Assembly (NCBI RefSeq): GCF_007558815.1
Contig: NZ_VLTJ01000004.1
Location: 62,001 to 126,000, forward strand
Direction of reading: 5' to 3'
Origin: Verticiella sediminum
GTDB lineage: Bacteria > Pseudomonadota > Gammaproteobacteria > Burkholderiales > Burkholderiaceae_B
Length of the DNA: 64,000 nucleotides
Shown here: in pieces, positions 37,462 through 49,782 of the stretch
Layout: every line of letters begins with the position of its first letter
Numbering within the stretch: position 1 is the stretch's first letter
Position numbers and translations under genes: made by a program
The notes under the pieces: model-generated
Databases searched by the model: none
What the model was told of the DNA's origin: nothing
What the model saw: the letters and a program-made list of their open reading frames with translations, nothing else

Positions 37462-38049
37462 TCATAGTGTGGCGCTGTCGGCCGTCCTTTGCAACAAACG
37501 GTAGTGCACTGCGCCGGCCCTGCCCTCGCGCAGCAGCACATGGCCGGGGGGCGGCGCTATCGCGGCTTCGCTCTCCACATAGAGCAGACCGCCCGGGGCG
37601 ACGACGCGTTCCACGGCCGGCCAGAGGCGACCGAGCCAGTCTTCGCCGAAGGGTGGGTCGAGCAGAACGAGGTCGAATGCCGCGCCGCTGTGGCGCGCCA
37701 GAAACCCCATGGCGTCGCCGACGACGACGTCCACCTGGTGGGCGTGCAGCTTGTCGCGGGTCGCGCGCAGGGCCGCCGCGAGCTGGCCGCCGGCTTCGAC
37801 CAGGGTGACGGCGGCAGCGCCGCGAGAAGCGGCTTCGAAGCCGAGGGCGCCCGTGCCGGCGAACAGATCCAGCACGCGGCGCCCGGTGAATTCGCCATCC
37901 CACAGATGGGACAGCCAGTTGTACAGCGTTTCGCGCACGCGGTCGGGCGTGGGCCGCAGCCCGGGGGCGTCGAGCACCGGCAGCGGGGTGCGGCGGTACT
38001 GGCCGCCGATGATGCGGACCTGTCGGGGTGGAGGTTTGCGAGCGGGCAT
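37462..38049 (-). CDS. rsmD: 16S rRNA (guanine(966)-N(2))-methyltransferase
   Basis: This 195-residue SAM-dependent methyltransferase modifies G966 of 16S rRNA. The N-terminal VRIIGGQYRRTPLPV, then LRPTPDRVRETLYNWL, is characteristic. The SAM loop is VLDLFAGTGALGFEAASRGA and the catalytic motif is VLLDPPFGEDW. The start MPARKPPPRQ was chosen over an upstream ATG because of the family's length. It is followed on the same strand by coaD and the ferredoxin, and diverges from ftsY. Confidence 0.95.
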   Translation of the reverse strand: MPARKPPPRQVRIIGGQYRRTPLPVLDAPGLRPTPDRVRETLYNWLSHLWDGEFTGRRVLDLFAGTGALGFEAASRGAAAVTLVEAGGQLAAALRATRDKLHAHQVDVVVGDAMGFLARHSGAAFDLVLLDPPFGEDWLGRLWPAVERVVAPGGLLYVESEAAIAPPPGHVLLREGRAGAVHYRLLQRTADSATL

Positions 38050-38171
38050 GGCGAGGGAGCAAGGGCCGGGCAGGCGATCGTAACCCGCGCGCCGCGCCGC
38101 AGGCCGGGTTCGGTACGCAGAAAAGACTATCATCGGGGCCATCTTCCCCATGAATCCGCCATTCAGGCCAC

Positions 38172-39797
<1,626 letters not shown>

Positions 39798-39921
39798 TCC
39801 GCCGAGTCTGCGCCCGCCGACCTCCCCGGGCTGGCCGCCGGGCGGCATCCCCGGCTCGGCGGCTTGGCGCGCACACCCCTCCGGCGTTAGTCTTTCCGGA
39901 AGTATCCGCCGGGGAGGCGTC

Positions 39922-40329
39922 ATGGAAGACCTGCAGGAATTCGCCCACCACGTGTTCGCTTCGCAGCCGTTCAGCCGGCACATGGGCGCTGAACTCGTCG
40001 AGGCCGAGCCCGGGCTGGCGGTGATCCGCCTCGCCGTGCGCGACGAGATCAAGCAGCAGCATGGCTTCGTGCACGGCGGCGCTGTCAGCTACCTGGCCGA
40101 CAACGCGATCACCTTCGCCGGCGGTCTGTCGCTGGGCGGCAACGCGCTCACGTCCGAATTCAAGATCAACTACCTGCGCCCGGCCGTGGGCAGCCACCTG
40201 ATAGCGCGCGCCCATACCAAGAGCATGGGGAAACGGCAGGCGGTGTGCCAGTGCGACATCTTCGTCGTGAATGGCGAGTCGGAGAAGCTCTGCGCCATCG
40301 CGCTCGGCACGGTGGTGGCCGCGTCCTGA
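39922..40329 (+). CDS. PaaI-family hotdog thioesterase
   Basis: This 135-residue hotdog-fold thioesterase hydrolyses acyl-CoA or aryl-CoA thioesters. The active-site segment QQHGFVHGGAVSYLADNAIT holds the HGG motif and acidic residue of the PaaI/YbgC-type family, and SEFKINYLRPAVG follows. A GGGGAGG site stands just before the ATG. It lies alone between ftsY and an ABC exporter operon. The substrate is unknown. Confidence 0.88.
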   Translation: MEDLQEFAHHVFASQPFSRHMGAELVEAEPGLAVIRLAVRDEIKQQHGFVHGGAVSYLADNAITFAGGLSLGGNALTSEFKINYLRPAVGSHLIARAHTKSMGKRQAVCQCDIFVVNGESEKLCAIALGTVVAAS

Positions 40330-40387
40330 AGCCGTCCGGGGCGCGCCTGGCTGCCGAGCCCCGCATGGCAGGCCGGTGCGCCCCGCC

Positions 40388-41557
40388 TCAGGCCATCCGG
40401 CTCAAGGTCTTGCGGAACCGTGCGAGCGAGACGGCGAAGAACACCGCGCCGATCACCGCCATGGCCACGAACTGCACCCAGACCACGTCGAAGCCCGCGC
40501 CGCGGAACAGGATCGCCTGGCCCAGTTCGACGAAGTGCGTGGTCGGCGCGAGCAGCATGATGTTCTGCACCACGTCGGGCATGCTCTCGCGCGGGGTGCT
40601 GCCGCCCGAGAGCATCTGCAGGGGCAGCAGCACCAGGACCAGCAGCATGCCGAACTGCGGCATGCTGCGCGCGATGGTGGCGAGGAAGATGCCCAGCGCG
40701 GTGGTGGCGAAGAGGTTTAGCGCCGCGCCGGCCACGAACAGCGGGATCGACCCCGCGATGGGCACGCCCAGTGCGCCGCGCACCACCACGATCAGCGAGA
40801 ACGTGGCGGCCACCAGCACCACCAGGCCCATCGACCAGACCTTGGCGAGCATGATCTCGGTGGGTGTCACCGGCATGACGAGCAGGTGCTCGATGGTGCC
40901 GTGCTCGCGCTCGCGGATCAGCGCCGCGCCGGTGAGGATGATCGAGAGCATGGTCACGTTGTTGATGATCTGCATCAGCGCGCCGAACCAGCTCTGGTTC
41001 AGGGTGGGGTTGAAGCGCGCGCGCAACTGCAGCTCGACCGCCGGCGCCGCGCTCTGCCGGTAGCGCGCAACGAACTCGTTCACCTCCGCCGTGATGATCT
41101 GCTGGATGTAGCCGTTGCCCGTGAAGGCCTGGCTCATGCGCGTGGCGTCCACATTGACCTGGATCTCGGCGGCCCGGCCGGCCAGCACGTCGCGCTGCAG
41201 GTTGGGCGGGATCACCACCGCGAAGGTGTAGCGCCCGGCATCCAGCCCGGCGTCGATCTCGTTCAGCGTGGCCGTCTCGGGCGGTGTGAAATAGGGCGGG
41301 TAGAAGGCCGAGGCGATGCGTCCGGACAGCGGCGACTGGTCCTCGTCGACGATGGCGATGGGCGCGAGGTGCAGGGTCTCGGGCATGGCCGTGGCGGCGG
41401 TGTAGACCGACAGCGTGAACACGTACACGATGAGGATCAGCATCATCGGGTCGCGCCACAGGCTCCAGAGTTCCTTGACGCCGAGGCGGTAGGTATTGGC
41501 CCAGAGGTGGCTGCGCTTGCCCGCCCTGGCCGGGCGCTCGGTGGTGATCGTCGCCAT
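40388..41557 (-). CDS. ABC-2 type transporter permease (YhhJ-like)
   Basis: This is a 389-residue inner-membrane permease. It has one transmembrane helix near residues 38-58 (SLWRDPMMLILIVYVFTLSV), a large periplasmic domain and about five helices in the C-terminal half. AALIREREHGTIEHLLVMPV is the ABC-2 signature for coupling to the ATPase. It is the last gene of an HlyD-like, fused ATPase/permease, permease operon laid out like E. coli yhiI-rbbA-yhhJ. It probably exports drugs, lipids or other hydrophobic compounds. Confidence 0.9.
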   Translation of the reverse strand: MATITTERPARAGKRSHLWANTYRLGVKELWSLWRDPMMLILIVYVFTLSVYTAATAMPETLHLAPIAIVDEDQSPLSGRIASAFYPPYFTPPETATLNEIDAGLDAGRYTFAVVIPPNLQRDVLAGRAAEIQVNVDATRMSQAFTGNGYIQQIITAEVNEFVARYRQSAAPAVELQLRARFNPTLNQSWFGALMQIINNVTMLSIILTGAALIREREHGTIEHLLVMPVTPTEIMLAKVWSMGLVVLVAATFSLIVVVRGALGVPIAGSIPLFVAGAALNLFATTALGIFLATIARSMPQFGMLLVLVLLPLQMLSGGSTPRESMPDVVQNIMLLAPTTHFVELGQAILFRGAGFDVVWVQFVAMAVIGAVFFAVSLARFRKTLSRMA

Positions 41558-41567
41558 GCGTGTCCTC

Positions 41568-44294
41568 CTACGTATCCTGCTTCTTGAGCAGCAGCAGGGT
41601 CAGGCCCATGATGACCGGGATCGCGATGGCCAGCGGCCAGAACGCCTGGTGCAGATCGCCCAGCCCCAACGCCTTGCTGAACACGCCGCGGCTGATGGTG
41701 AGCATGTAGGTGGCGGGGTAGATCTCGCCGATGACGCGGCCCGCGCCCTCCAGCGAGGACACCGGATTGAGCAGGCCGGCGAACTGGACCGCCGGGATCA
41801 GCGTGCCGATCAGGGTGAAGAAGAGCGCGGCGATCTGGCTGCGCGTGAGGGTCGAGGCGAGCAGCCCCATGCCGGTCGCGCCGACCACGAACAGTACCGT
41901 CGCGCCCAGGAGCGTCGGGAAGCTGCCGGTGATCGGCACGCCGAATACGGTCACCGCGAGCAGCGCCATGGCCAGGAAGTTCACCATGCCGAGCACGATG
42001 TACGGGATCTGCTTGCCGACTAGGAACTCCAGGCGGGTCACGGGCGTGACGTAGAGGTTGATGATCGAGCCCAGTTCCTTTTCGCGCACCACGGCGAGCG
42101 CCGTGAGCATCGCCGGCAGCATCAGGAGCAGCAGCGGGATCACGGCCGGCACCATCGCCGGCAGGCTGCGCACGTCCGGGTTGTAGCGGTAGCGGGTCTC
42201 GATCGACACCGCCGGCGAGACGCGCATGCCCAGGCGCTCGGACGCCTGTTGCAGCAGCCATTGCTGGTGGATGCCCTGCACGTAGCCCTGCACGGTCTCG
42301 GCGCGCTGCGGCATGGCGCCGTTGATCCAGGCGCCGATCTCGGCCTGCCCGCCGCGCGCCACCGTGCGGGCGAAGCCGGGCGGGATCTCGATGGCCAGCG
42401 ACAGTTCGCCGCTGCGCATGCGCTGGTCGAGCTCGGCGTAGTCGCGTATCGGCGCATGCTCGACGAAGTAGCGCGAGCCCGACAGATTGAGCGCGTAGTT
42501 CTGGCTCAGCCCGGTCTGGTCGCGATCGAGCACGGCATAGGTGAGGTCTTCGACGTCCAGGCTGATGCCGAAGCCCATCACGAACATCAGGATCAGCGAG
42601 CCGACCAGGGCGAGGGTGGCGCGCACCGGGTCGCGCCGCAGCTCCAGCGCTTCGCGCCAGGTGTAGCTGTAGAGCCGTTGCAGGCTGAAGGCGCGGCGTT
42701 TGTCGCCAGCCTCGCCGGCGTGCGCGGCCGGCGCGGTACCCGCGGGCGGCGCGGGCTCGGCCCCGCTCGCCTCCTGCAGATAGGCGATGAACGCTTCCTC
42801 CAGGTCGCGTGCGCTGCGCTGCTCGACGATGGCCGCGGGGGTATCGCTCACCAGCACCTTGCCCGCGTGCATCAGCGAGATGCGGTCGCAGCGCTCGGCC
42901 TCGTTCATGAAATGGGTCGAGATGAAGATGGTGACGTGATCGCGCCGTGAAAGCTCGACCAGCAGACGCCAGAAGCCGTCGCGAGCGACCGGGTCCACCC
43001 CCGAGGTGGGCTCGTCCAGGATCAGCATTTCGGGGCGATGCACCATTGCCACGGCCAGCGACAGGCGCTGGCGGATGCCGAGCGGCAGGTTGTCGGGCAG
43101 CGTGTCGCGCACCGCGCCGAGATCGAAGCGCTCGAGCATCTCCTGCACGCGCGCATCGATTTCGCCGGCCGGGACGTGGAACAGGCGCGCGTGCAGCACG
43201 AGGTTCTGCTCGACCGTGAGTTCGCCGTACAGCGAGAAGGCCTGCGACATGTAGCCCACCCGGCGCCGCGTAGCGATGTCGCGCGGGTCCACCGCCTGGC
43301 CGAACAGCCAGGCCTCGCCCTCGCTGGCCGGCAAGAGGCCGGTCAGCATCTTCATGGTGGTCGACTTGCCGCAGCCGTTGGAGCCCAGGAAACCGAAGAT
43401 CTCGCCGCGCCGGATGCGAAAGCTCACGTGGTCCACCGCGACGAAGTCGCCGAAGCGCATGGTGAGGTCCCTGGCCTCGATCGCCACGTCGGCGCTCGCG
43501 CCGGCGTCCAGCGGCGGGATGCGCACCGGCGCGTGGCCGCGCTTCTTCTCCTCGGGCAGCAGGGCGATGAAGGCCGCCTCCAGCCCATCGCTGCCGGTGC
43601 GCTCGAGCAGTTCGGTGGGCGTGCCGGTGGCGAGCACCTTGCCGTCGTCCAGCGCGACCAGCCAGTCGAAGCGCTGCGCTTCGTCCATGTAGGCGGTGGC
43701 CACGATCACGCTCATGCCGGGCCGCTGGGCGCGGATGCGGTTGATGAGATCCCAGAACTGCGCGCGGGCGAGCGGATCGACCCCGGTGGTGGGCTCGTCC
43801 AGGATGAGCAGGTCGGGGTCGTGGATGAGGGCGCAGCACAGGCCCAGCTTCTGCTTCATGCCGCCCGAGAGCTTGCCTGCGGGGCGCTCCAGGAAGGCGT
43901 GCATGCCGGTGCTGCGCGTGAGTTCGTCGATGCGGCGGCGGCGCTCGGCCGCGTCATGGCCGAACAGCCGGCCGAAGAACTGCAGGTTCTCCTCGACCGA
44001 GAGGGTGGGGTAGAGGTTCTTGCCCAACCCCTGCGGCATGTAGGCAATGCGTGGGCACACAGCGTTGCGGTGCGCCTTGCTCGCCATGTCCCCACCCAGC
44101 ACCTCGACCCGGCCAGTCTGGACCGCGCGGGCGCCGGCCACCAGCGACAGCACGCTCGACTTGCCCACGCCGTCGGGCCCGATCATGCCCACCATGCACC
44201 CGGCGGGTACGTCCAGTTCGATGTGCTCCAGCGCCAGGGTCTTGCCGTAGCGCAGGCTCACGCCGGCCAGGCGCACGACGACGTCCTCGGCCAT
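41568..44294 (-). CDS. rbbA: Fused ABC ATPase (two domains) and permease, RbbA-like
   Basis: This 908-residue protein fuses two ATPase domains and an ABC-2 membrane domain. ATPase 1 (about 5-235) has Walker [16 protein letters not shown] and signature LSGGMKQKL with [12 protein letters not shown]. ATPase 2 (about 270-500) has [15 protein letters not shown] and a degenerate signature [11 protein letters not shown] with [12 protein letters not shown]. Residues 550-905 hold the permease part, with [20 protein letters not shown] as coupling region. E. coli RbbA is also reported as a ribosome-associated ATPase. It lies 3 bases from the HlyD-like gene. Confidence 0.92.
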   Translation of the reverse strand: MAEDVVVRLAGVSLRYGKTLALEHIELDVPAGCMVGMIGPDGVGKSSVLSLVAGARAVQTGRVEVLGGDMASKAHRNAVCPRIAYMPQGLGKNLYPTLSVEENLQFFGRLFGHDAAERRRRIDELTRSTGMHAFLERPAGKLSGGMKQKLGLCCALIHDPDLLILDEPTTGVDPLARAQFWDLINRIRAQRPGMSVIVATAYMDEAQRFDWLVALDDGKVLATGTPTELLERTGSDGLEAAFIALLPEEKKRGHAPVRIPPLDAGASADVAIEARDLTMRFGDFVAVDHVSFRIRRGEIFGFLGSNGCGKSTTMKMLTGLLPASEGEAWLFGQAVDPRDIATRRRVGYMSQAFSLYGELTVEQNLVLHARLFHVPAGEIDARVQEMLERFDLGAVRDTLPDNLPLGIRQRLSLAVAMVHRPEMLILDEPTSGVDPVARDGFWRLLVELSRRDHVTIFISTHFMNEAERCDRISLMHAGKVLVSDTPAAIVEQRSARDLEEAFIAYLQEASGAEPAPPAGTAPAAHAGEAGDKRRAFSLQRLYSYTWREALELRRDPVRATLALVGSLILMFVMGFGISLDVEDLTYAVLDRDQTGLSQNYALNLSGSRYFVEHAPIRDYAELDQRMRSGELSLAIEIPPGFARTVARGGQAEIGAWINGAMPQRAETVQGYVQGIHQQWLLQQASERLGMRVSPAVSIETRYRYNPDVRSLPAMVPAVIPLLLLMLPAMLTALAVVREKELGSIINLYVTPVTRLEFLVGKQIPYIVLGMVNFLAMALLAVTVFGVPITGSFPTLLGATVLFVVGATGMGLLASTLTRSQIAALFFTLIGTLIPAVQFAGLLNPVSSLEGAGRVIGEIYPATYMLTISRGVFSKALGLGDLHQAFWPLAIAIPVIMGLTLLLLKKQDT

Positions 44295-44297
44295 GGC

Positions 44298-45368
44298 TTA
44301 CTCCGGCAGCCGGGTGCGCAGTTCCTCGGGCCAGTCCGCCTGGCCGGCGAGCTTCACCCAGGCCACGCCCGGCAGGCCGGTCTTGACCTGGGTGAGGTAC
44401 TTCTGCAGCAGCTCGCGGTCGATCTGCGCGCGCACGCGGAACATGAGCTTCTGCCGTTCGCTGGCGGTCTCGACCGTCTTGGGCGTGAACTGGGCGGTCG
44501 CGGCGACGAAGGAGATGGTGGCCGGGATCACGTACTGCGGCGCGGCGTCGAGGATGATGCGCGCCTCGGAGCCCAGGGCCACGCGGCCGGCCACGGTCTC
44601 GGGCAGGAAGAAGGTCATGTAGACGTCCGAGAGATCGACCAGGTTGAGCACCTTGCCGCCCGCGCCCAGCACTTCGCCGGGCTGGGCGATCTTGTACTGC
44701 ACGCGGCCGTCGCGCGGGGCGACGAGCTGGCTGTCGCGGATGTCCGCCTCGATGCGGGTGATGGTGGCCTCGGTTGCCTTCACCGAGGACTGGGCGCCCA
44801 CGACCTGGGCCTCGGCCGCCATGATGGTTGCATCGGCAGCGGCGATCTGGGCCTTGGCGGCGGTGATGGCCGCCTGGGCGCCGCGCATGGCGGCGCGGTC
44901 GTCGTCGCGCTGCTGAGTGGAGGTCGCTCCCGAGCGCACCAGGCTCTCGGAGCGCTGCAGGCGCTGCTGCGCATTGGCCAGTTCGGTTTCGCGCTGCATG
45001 AGCTGCGCTTCGCTGGCCGCCTTCTCGCTTTGCCTGACGGCCACCTGGGCCTGCGCGCTGGCCGCCGCGTTGATCGCCTGCTGGCGGTTGGCCTGCGCCT
45101 CGGCGAGCTGCGCCTGCAGGGTGTCGGTCTGCATGTGGCCGAGCACGTCGCCGGCCTTCACGAACGCGCCTTCGTCCACCAGGATGTCGACCACCCGGCC
45201 GCCGAGCTTGGTGGCCACGTCGATCTCGGTGGCCTCGATGCGGCCGTTGCCGCTCGCGTATCCCTCACCGGGGCCGTTCTCGTGCGACTGCTGCCAGACG
45301 TAGTAGCCGGCGGCGGCGATGAGCACCACGAGGGCGCCGAGGATCAGGGACTTGCGCGATACGGACAT
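44298..45368 (-). CDS. HlyD-family membrane fusion protein (YhiI-like)
   Basis: This 356-residue periplasmic adaptor is anchored by an N-terminal helix ([19 protein letters not shown]). A lipoyl-like half ([20 protein letters not shown]) is followed by a long coiled coil at about residues 85-205, rich in Ala and Gln. The second lipoyl half is [20 protein letters not shown]. It links the RbbA/YhhJ-type exporter to an outer-membrane channel not encoded here. The start MSVSRKSL was chosen for its membrane anchor. It is the first gene of a three-gene operon. Confidence 0.9.
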   Translation of the reverse strand: MSVSRKSLILGALVVLIAAAGYYVWQQSHENGPGEGYASGNGRIEATEIDVATKLGGRVVDILVDEGAFVKAGDVLGHMQTDTLQAQLAEAQANRQQAINAAASAQAQVAVRQSEKAASEAQLMQRETELANAQQRLQRSESLVRSGATSTQQRDDDRAAMRGAQAAITAAKAQIAAADATIMAAEAQVVGAQSSVKATEATITRIEADIRDSQLVAPRDGRVQYKIAQPGEVLGAGGKVLNLVDLSDVYMTFFLPETVAGRVALGSEARIILDAAPQYVIPATISFVAATAQFTPKTVETASERQKLMFRVRAQIDRELLQKYLTQVKTGLPGVAWVKLAGQADWPEELRTRLPE

Positions 45369-45582
45369 GAGTTGGCATCCGATGAAACCGGGACGGTGCC
45401 GGGCTCGCGCGGCGATGCCGCCGTGCGGGCCGGCCTGACAGTGTGGCCTCGGGCGTTCGGGCGCGACGCCCGCGGGCTGGACACTCGGCGAGCTTAACCC
45501 GGTTGCCCGGGGCCAACCTATGATCCGGCGCAAGCCCCGGCCAAGCGATGCCGCGCTGCAGCGTGCGCACAACGCCGTGGAT

Positions 45583-46737
45583 TCAGGCGCTGCGACGGTG
45601 CAGGGCGGCGTGCACGGCGAGGCCGCCGGCCAGCCCCCAGAAAGCAGCGCCGATGCCGAGCGGGCTGATGCCGCTGGCGGTGATGAGCAGCGTGAAGAGC
45701 GCGGCCGGCCGATCGGCTTGCTCGCGCAGGCCGTTATAGAGCGCGCTGCCGAAGGGCGCGAGCAGGGCGAGGCCCGCGGCGGCCTGGATCAGCACCGGCG
45801 AGGCCGCGGCGATGAGCGATGCGCACAGCGCCGCGGTGAAGGCGAGCAGGATGTAGCCCACGCCGGACCAGGCGGCCGCGACGTAGCGCCGCTCCGGCTG
45901 CGGGTCGGCGTCGGGGCTGGCGATCAGGGCCGCCGTGATGGCCGCCAGCGACATCGTGATCGCCCCGAACGGCGCGCCCACCGCGGAGGCGAGCCCGGTG
46001 GCGCGGAACAGCGGCCCGGCGGCCGGCCGGTAGCCGTAGACCGACAGCACGGCCATGCCCGGGATGTTCTGCGAGGCCATGGTGACGATGAACAGGGGCA
46101 GGGCGAGGCCGACCAGCCCGTCCCAGGTGAAGACCGGCGTGATCCAGCCGAGCGTGGGCAGGGCCGGCTCGATGCCGGCGCGGGTGGCCGGATCGAGCGC
46201 GAGCATCACGATCGCCGCCAGCACGGCGGCGGGCACCGCGAATAGCCTGGCCAGACGCAGCATGGCCACGTACACCGCGAGCAGGATCAGCGCCGACCAG
46301 GGCGCGCTCTCCACGGCCACGAAGGGCGCCAGGCAGAGCTTGAGCAGGATGCCCGCCAGCATGGCGTTGGCGACCGGCGGCGGGATGCGCGTGATCCACG
46401 CTGACAGCGGGGCGAAGAGGCCGGCCAGCACGATCAGCAGGCCAGCGACCAGCATGGCGCCCAGGGCGACCGGATAGCCGCCCGGGAGCTGGCCGGTGCC
46501 GATCAGCAGCGCCGCCACAGGCGTCGACCAGGCGATGCCCACCGGCACGCGCAGGCGCAGCGCCACGAAGATCGCCAGGGCGCCCACGATGAGGCAGAGC
46601 GCGAACATGCCGGAGGCGGTCTGGCCGGTGTCCGCGCCCACCGCCGCCAGCCCCTGCATGACCAGGGCGAACGTGCTGCCGTAGCCCACCAGGGCGGCCA
46701 GCAGGCCCGCCATGGCGGGCCGCGCGAGGTGCTTCAT
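45583..46737 (-). CDS. BenE-family carrier (benzoate/H+ symporter-like)
   Basis: This 384-residue integral membrane protein has about 11-12 hydrophobic segments. [40 protein letters not shown] and [20 protein letters not shown] are conserved BenE segments. Members carry benzoate or related acids, and BenE belongs to the wider family that also holds sulfate carriers. Its ATG overlaps the cysW stop (ATGA), so it is translationally coupled to the sulfate ABC genes and occupies the place where cysA is usually found. The substrate is therefore open. Confidence 0.88.
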   Translation of the reverse strand: MKHLARPAMAGLLAALVGYGSTFALVMQGLAAVGADTGQTASGMFALCLIVGALAIFVALRLRVPVGIAWSTPVAALLIGTGQLPGGYPVALGAMLVAGLLIVLAGLFAPLSAWITRIPPPVANAMLAGILLKLCLAPFVAVESAPWSALILLAVYVAMLRLARLFAVPAAVLAAIVMLALDPATRAGIEPALPTLGWITPVFTWDGLVGLALPLFIVTMASQNIPGMAVLSVYGYRPAAGPLFRATGLASAVGAPFGAITMSLAAITAALIASPDADPQPERRYVAAAWSGVGYILLAFTAALCASLIAAASPVLIQAAAGLALLAPFGSALYNGLREQADRPAALFTLLITASGISPLGIGAAFWGLAGGLAVHAALHRRSA

Positions 46738-47591
46738 CGGCCGGGCTGCACCACCACCTGTTCAGCGTGCGCAACCATGTCGCCCTTGCGCGCCTGCTGC
46801 CACTCCGCGAGGGTCTTGAGCAGCAGCGTGAGGATGGCTATGCAGGCGAGCAGGGCCGCGGCCGTGAATGCCGCCACGGTCTTGTAGTCGTCGTTGAGCT
46901 GCTCGACGAGCAGCGGCAGGGTCACGGTCTGCCCGCGGATCGCTCCCGAGACCACGGCGACGGCGCCGAACTCGCCCACCGCCCGCGCGTTGGTGATGAT
47001 CACGCCGTACAGGAGCGCCCAGCGGATGTTCGGCAGCGTCACCTTGCGGAAGATCTGCCAGCCGTTGGCGCCCAGCGTGAGCGCGGCGTGCTCCTCCTCG
47101 CGGCCCTGCGCCTGCATCAGCGGGATCAGCACCCGCGCGACGTAGGGCGAGGTGACGAACACCGTCACCATCACGATGCCGGGCCAGGCGAACATGAGCT
47201 GCACGTTGTACCCCGACAGCCAGCCGCCGATCGTGCTCTCCAGCCCGTAGGTGGTGAGATAGCACAGGCCCGCGACCACCGGCGAGGTGGCGTAGGGGAT
47301 GTCGATCAGCGTCATCAGGAGCTTGCGGCCGCGGAATTCGTAGCGCGTCACGCACCAGGCCAGGCAGATGCCGAACACCAGGTTGACCGGCACCGTGATC
47401 AGCGTGGCGAGCAGCGTGAGCTTGATCGCATGCTGCATGTCGCCGTCGGCGAGATTGCTCACCAGCATGTCCCAGCCGCCGGACAGCGCGCGGCTGAAGA
47501 TCAGCGCAAGCGGCAGGATGAGCAGGAAGGTGGCGCAGACCAGGCCCAGCCCGATCAGGGCCCATTGCTGCCAGTTCTGGGGTTTTTTCAT
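46734..47591 (-). CDS. cysW: Sulfate/thiosulfate ABC transporter permease CysW
   Basis: This 285-residue inner-membrane subunit of the sulfate/thiosulfate importer has about six membrane segments. The ATPase-coupling EAA loop reads EEEHAALTLGANGWQIFRKV. The N-terminal MKKPQNWQQWALIGLG and RAVGEFGAVAVVSGAIRGQT agree with CysW. It follows cysT after 11 bases, and its TGA overlaps the BenE start. No ATPase gene (cysA) follows. Confidence 0.95.
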   Translation of the reverse strand: MKKPQNWQQWALIGLGLVCATFLLILPLALIFSRALSGGWDMLVSNLADGDMQHAIKLTLLATLITVPVNLVFGICLAWCVTRYEFRGRKLLMTLIDIPYATSPVVAGLCYLTTYGLESTIGGWLSGYNVQLMFAWPGIVMVTVFVTSPYVARVLIPLMQAQGREEEHAALTLGANGWQIFRKVTLPNIRWALLYGVIITNARAVGEFGAVAVVSGAIRGQTVTLPLLVEQLNDDYKTVAAFTAAALLACIAILTLLLKTLAEWQQARKGDMVAHAEQVVVQPGR

Positions 47592-47602
47592 CGAATTCTT
47601 CC

Positions 47603-48457
47603 TCAGCCTCGGCCTTGCCACACGGCAAAGCGCGCCTGCACCAGTTGCAGGATGAACAACAGCAGCAGCGACACCGCCAGCACCACCGAGGCGATCGCCG
47701 CGGCGGCCGGATAGTCGTACTCCGACAGGCGCATGAAGATCATGAGCGAGGTGACTTCGGTCTGAAAGGGGATGTTGCCGGCGATCATGATGACCGCGCC
47801 GAACTCGCCCAGGCTGCGGATGAAGGACTGCGACGAGCCGGCGATCAGGGCCGGCACCAGCGTCGGCAGGATCACCCGCAGGAAGGTCTGGAAGCGGGTG
47901 GCGCCCAGGGTGCTTGCGGCTTCTTCGTACTCCGGGCCGAGGTCGTTCAGCACCGGCTGCACCGCGCGCACCACGAAGGGCAGGCTGGTGAAGGTCATGG
48001 CGATCACGATGCCCGGAAAGGCATAGGAGATCCGGATGCCCACGGCGTCGAACCACTGGCCCACCCAGCCGCCCGGCGCGAGCAGCACCGACAGCGTGAG
48101 CCCGGCGACCGCGGTGGGCAGCGCGAAGGGCAGGTCCATGATCGCATCGAGCAGACGGCGGCCCGGGAAGTCGTAGCGCGTCAGGATCCAGGCGAACAAG
48201 AGGCCGATGGCGGTGGCCGCGATCGTCGAGTAGATCGCGCCCTCGATGGTGGTCCAGTAGCTCGAGAGCACGCGCGGATCGGACACGGCGCGCCAGTACT
48301 GCGCCCACGTCATGTCGCTGGTGTAGAGGAACAGCGCCGAGAGGGGCAGCAGCATCACCAGGCTGAGGTACAGCACGGAGAAGCCGAAGGTGGGCGCGAA
48401 CCCCGGCAGTGTGGGGCGTTGGGTGAAGAAGAAGGATCGTGTGGCCAAGCCGGACAT
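47603..48457 (-). CDS. cysT: Sulfate/thiosulfate ABC transporter permease CysT (CysU)
   Basis: This 284-residue permease is the partner of CysW. FAPTFGFSVLYLSLVMLLPL forms the first membrane segment, EYEEAASTLGATRFQTFLRV is the EAA coupling loop, and SLGEFGAVIMIAGNIPFQTE is typical of CysT. The start MSGLATRSFFF is preferred to an ATG 33 bases upstream. It lies 261 bases downstream of the binding protein gene on the same strand. Confidence 0.94.
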   Translation of the reverse strand: MSGLATRSFFFTQRPTLPGFAPTFGFSVLYLSLVMLLPLSALFLYTSDMTWAQYWRAVSDPRVLSSYWTTIEGAIYSTIAATAIGLLFAWILTRYDFPGRRLLDAIMDLPFALPTAVAGLTLSVLLAPGGWVGQWFDAVGIRISYAFPGIVIAMTFTSLPFVVRAVQPVLNDLGPEYEEAASTLGATRFQTFLRVILPTLVPALIAGSSQSFIRSLGEFGAVIMIAGNIPFQTEVTSLMIFMRLSEYDYPAAAAIASVVLAVSLLLLFILQLVQARFAVWQGRG

Positions 48458-48718
48458 CCCAGGATCAGTGTGCCGCCGGGCAAACGGCAAGGCGCGGGGC
48501 GCGGCGTCCAGGCCGCGCGAGCGCGCCGCTCATTGCATCATCGGCAGGCGCTCGTGCGGCCGGCCCGCGGCTCGCGCCATGCGTCGGGCTGCCTGGGCAC
48601 AAGCGCCAGCGGCGGGTGCCGCCAACGCGACACCCGCCGAACTATAGAACATCCCCGCGGACGCTGTCCGCCCGGCAGCCCTGGCGCCGGGCGCTGCGCC
48701 TGCCCGTGGACGCCGCGA
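48458..48718. other. 261-base gap between sulfate-binding protein gene and cysT
   Basis: This gap is G+C-rich and non-coding, with several GC-rich inverted elements (for example CGCGGGGCGCGGCG and GGCGCCGGGCGC) that could slow or partly end transcription after the binding-protein gene. Such attenuation is common when a binding protein is needed in excess over its permeases. I see no clear Rho-independent terminator with a T-run. Confidence 0.35.
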
Positions 48719-49732
48719 TCAGCGGCCCTGGGCCATGAGCTGGTCGAGCACGCCGCCCGAGCCGAAGTGATCCTTCTGCACCGCATCCCAGGCGCCGATG
48801 CCGTCCTCGACCTTCAGCAGGCGAACCTCGGGAAAGCGCTCGGCGTTGGCCTTGACCACGTCGGCGTCATGCACGCGGTAGTAGAAGCTCGCGAGCAGTT
48901 CCTGCGCTTCGCTGGTGTAGAGATAGTCCAGGTAGCCCTTGGCGAGTTCTTCGGTGCCCTTCTCCTTGGCGACGCGGTCCACCACGGCGACCGGGAATTC
49001 GGCCAGCACGCTGACCGGCGGCACCACGGCCTCGAACTTGTGCGACTTGAATTCATCGCCGTTGACGATGTTCTGCACTTCCGATTCGAAGGTCAGCAGC
49101 ACGTCGCCCTGGTTGTTCTGGGCGAAGGCCACCGTGGCGCCACGGCCGCCGGTGGGGAAGTTCTCGACGTTGCCCAGCAGCTTGCCGACGAATTCCTTGA
49201 TCTTGGCCTCGTCGCCGTTGAAGGCTTCGTTGGCGTACAGCCAGGCGCCCAGATAGGTGTAGCGCGCGTTGCCCGACGTCTTGGGGTTGGGGAAGATCAG
49301 CTTGACGTCGTCGCGGACCAGATCGTCCCAGTTCTTGATGTTCTTCGGGTTGCCCTCGCGCACCATGAACGCGATGGTGCTGTAGTAGGGCGACGCGTTG
49401 TTCGGCAACTGCTGCTGCCAGTCCTTGGCGACGAAGTTGCGCTGGGCGAGGAAGTCGACGTCGGTGACCTGGTTGAAGGTGACCACGTCGGCCTTCAGGC
49501 CCTGCAGGATGGCCTGCGCCTGGCGCGAGGAGCCGCCGTGCGACTGCGTGATCGTGACGTCCTCGCCCTTCTCCTTCTTCCAGTACTCCTGGAACTTGGG
49601 ATTGACCGCGCCGAACAGCTCGCGCGCGATGTCATACGACGAGTTCAGCAGCTCCTTACTCTGCGCGTGCGCACCCGGGGCTGCGAAAAGCACGGCGGTC
49701 GCGGCGGCCGAGGCCAGCAGTTTCTTCCACAT
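48719..49732 (-). CDS. sbp: Sulfate-binding periplasmic protein
   Basis: This 337-residue periplasmic receptor for sulfate has a signal peptide (MWKKLLASAAATAVLFAAPG). The family segments are KELLNSSYDIARELFGAVNP, VTITQSHGGSSRQAQAILQG (sulfate-contacting loop) and NPKTSGNARYTYLGAWLYA. It delivers sulfate to CysT/CysW. It lies 50 bases downstream of an RBBP9-like hydrolase gene. CysP is the thiosulfate-preferring paralogue, and the two cannot be told apart with confidence here. Confidence 0.94.
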   Translation of the reverse strand: MWKKLLASAAATAVLFAAPGAHAQSKELLNSSYDIARELFGAVNPKFQEYWKKEKGEDVTITQSHGGSSRQAQAILQGLKADVVTFNQVTDVDFLAQRNFVAKDWQQQLPNNASPYYSTIAFMVREGNPKNIKNWDDLVRDDVKLIFPNPKTSGNARYTYLGAWLYANEAFNGDEAKIKEFVGKLLGNVENFPTGGRGATVAFAQNNQGDVLLTFESEVQNIVNGDEFKSHKFEAVVPPVSVLAEFPVAVVDRVAKEKGTEELAKGYLDYLYTSEAQELLASFYYRVHDADVVKANAERFPEVRLLKVEDGIGAWDAVQKDHFGSGGVLDQLMAQGR

Positions 49733-49782
49733 GAGATGAACGTCCTTTGGTTGTAGCGTATTAGGTTGGGAGGGTCGTGCGA

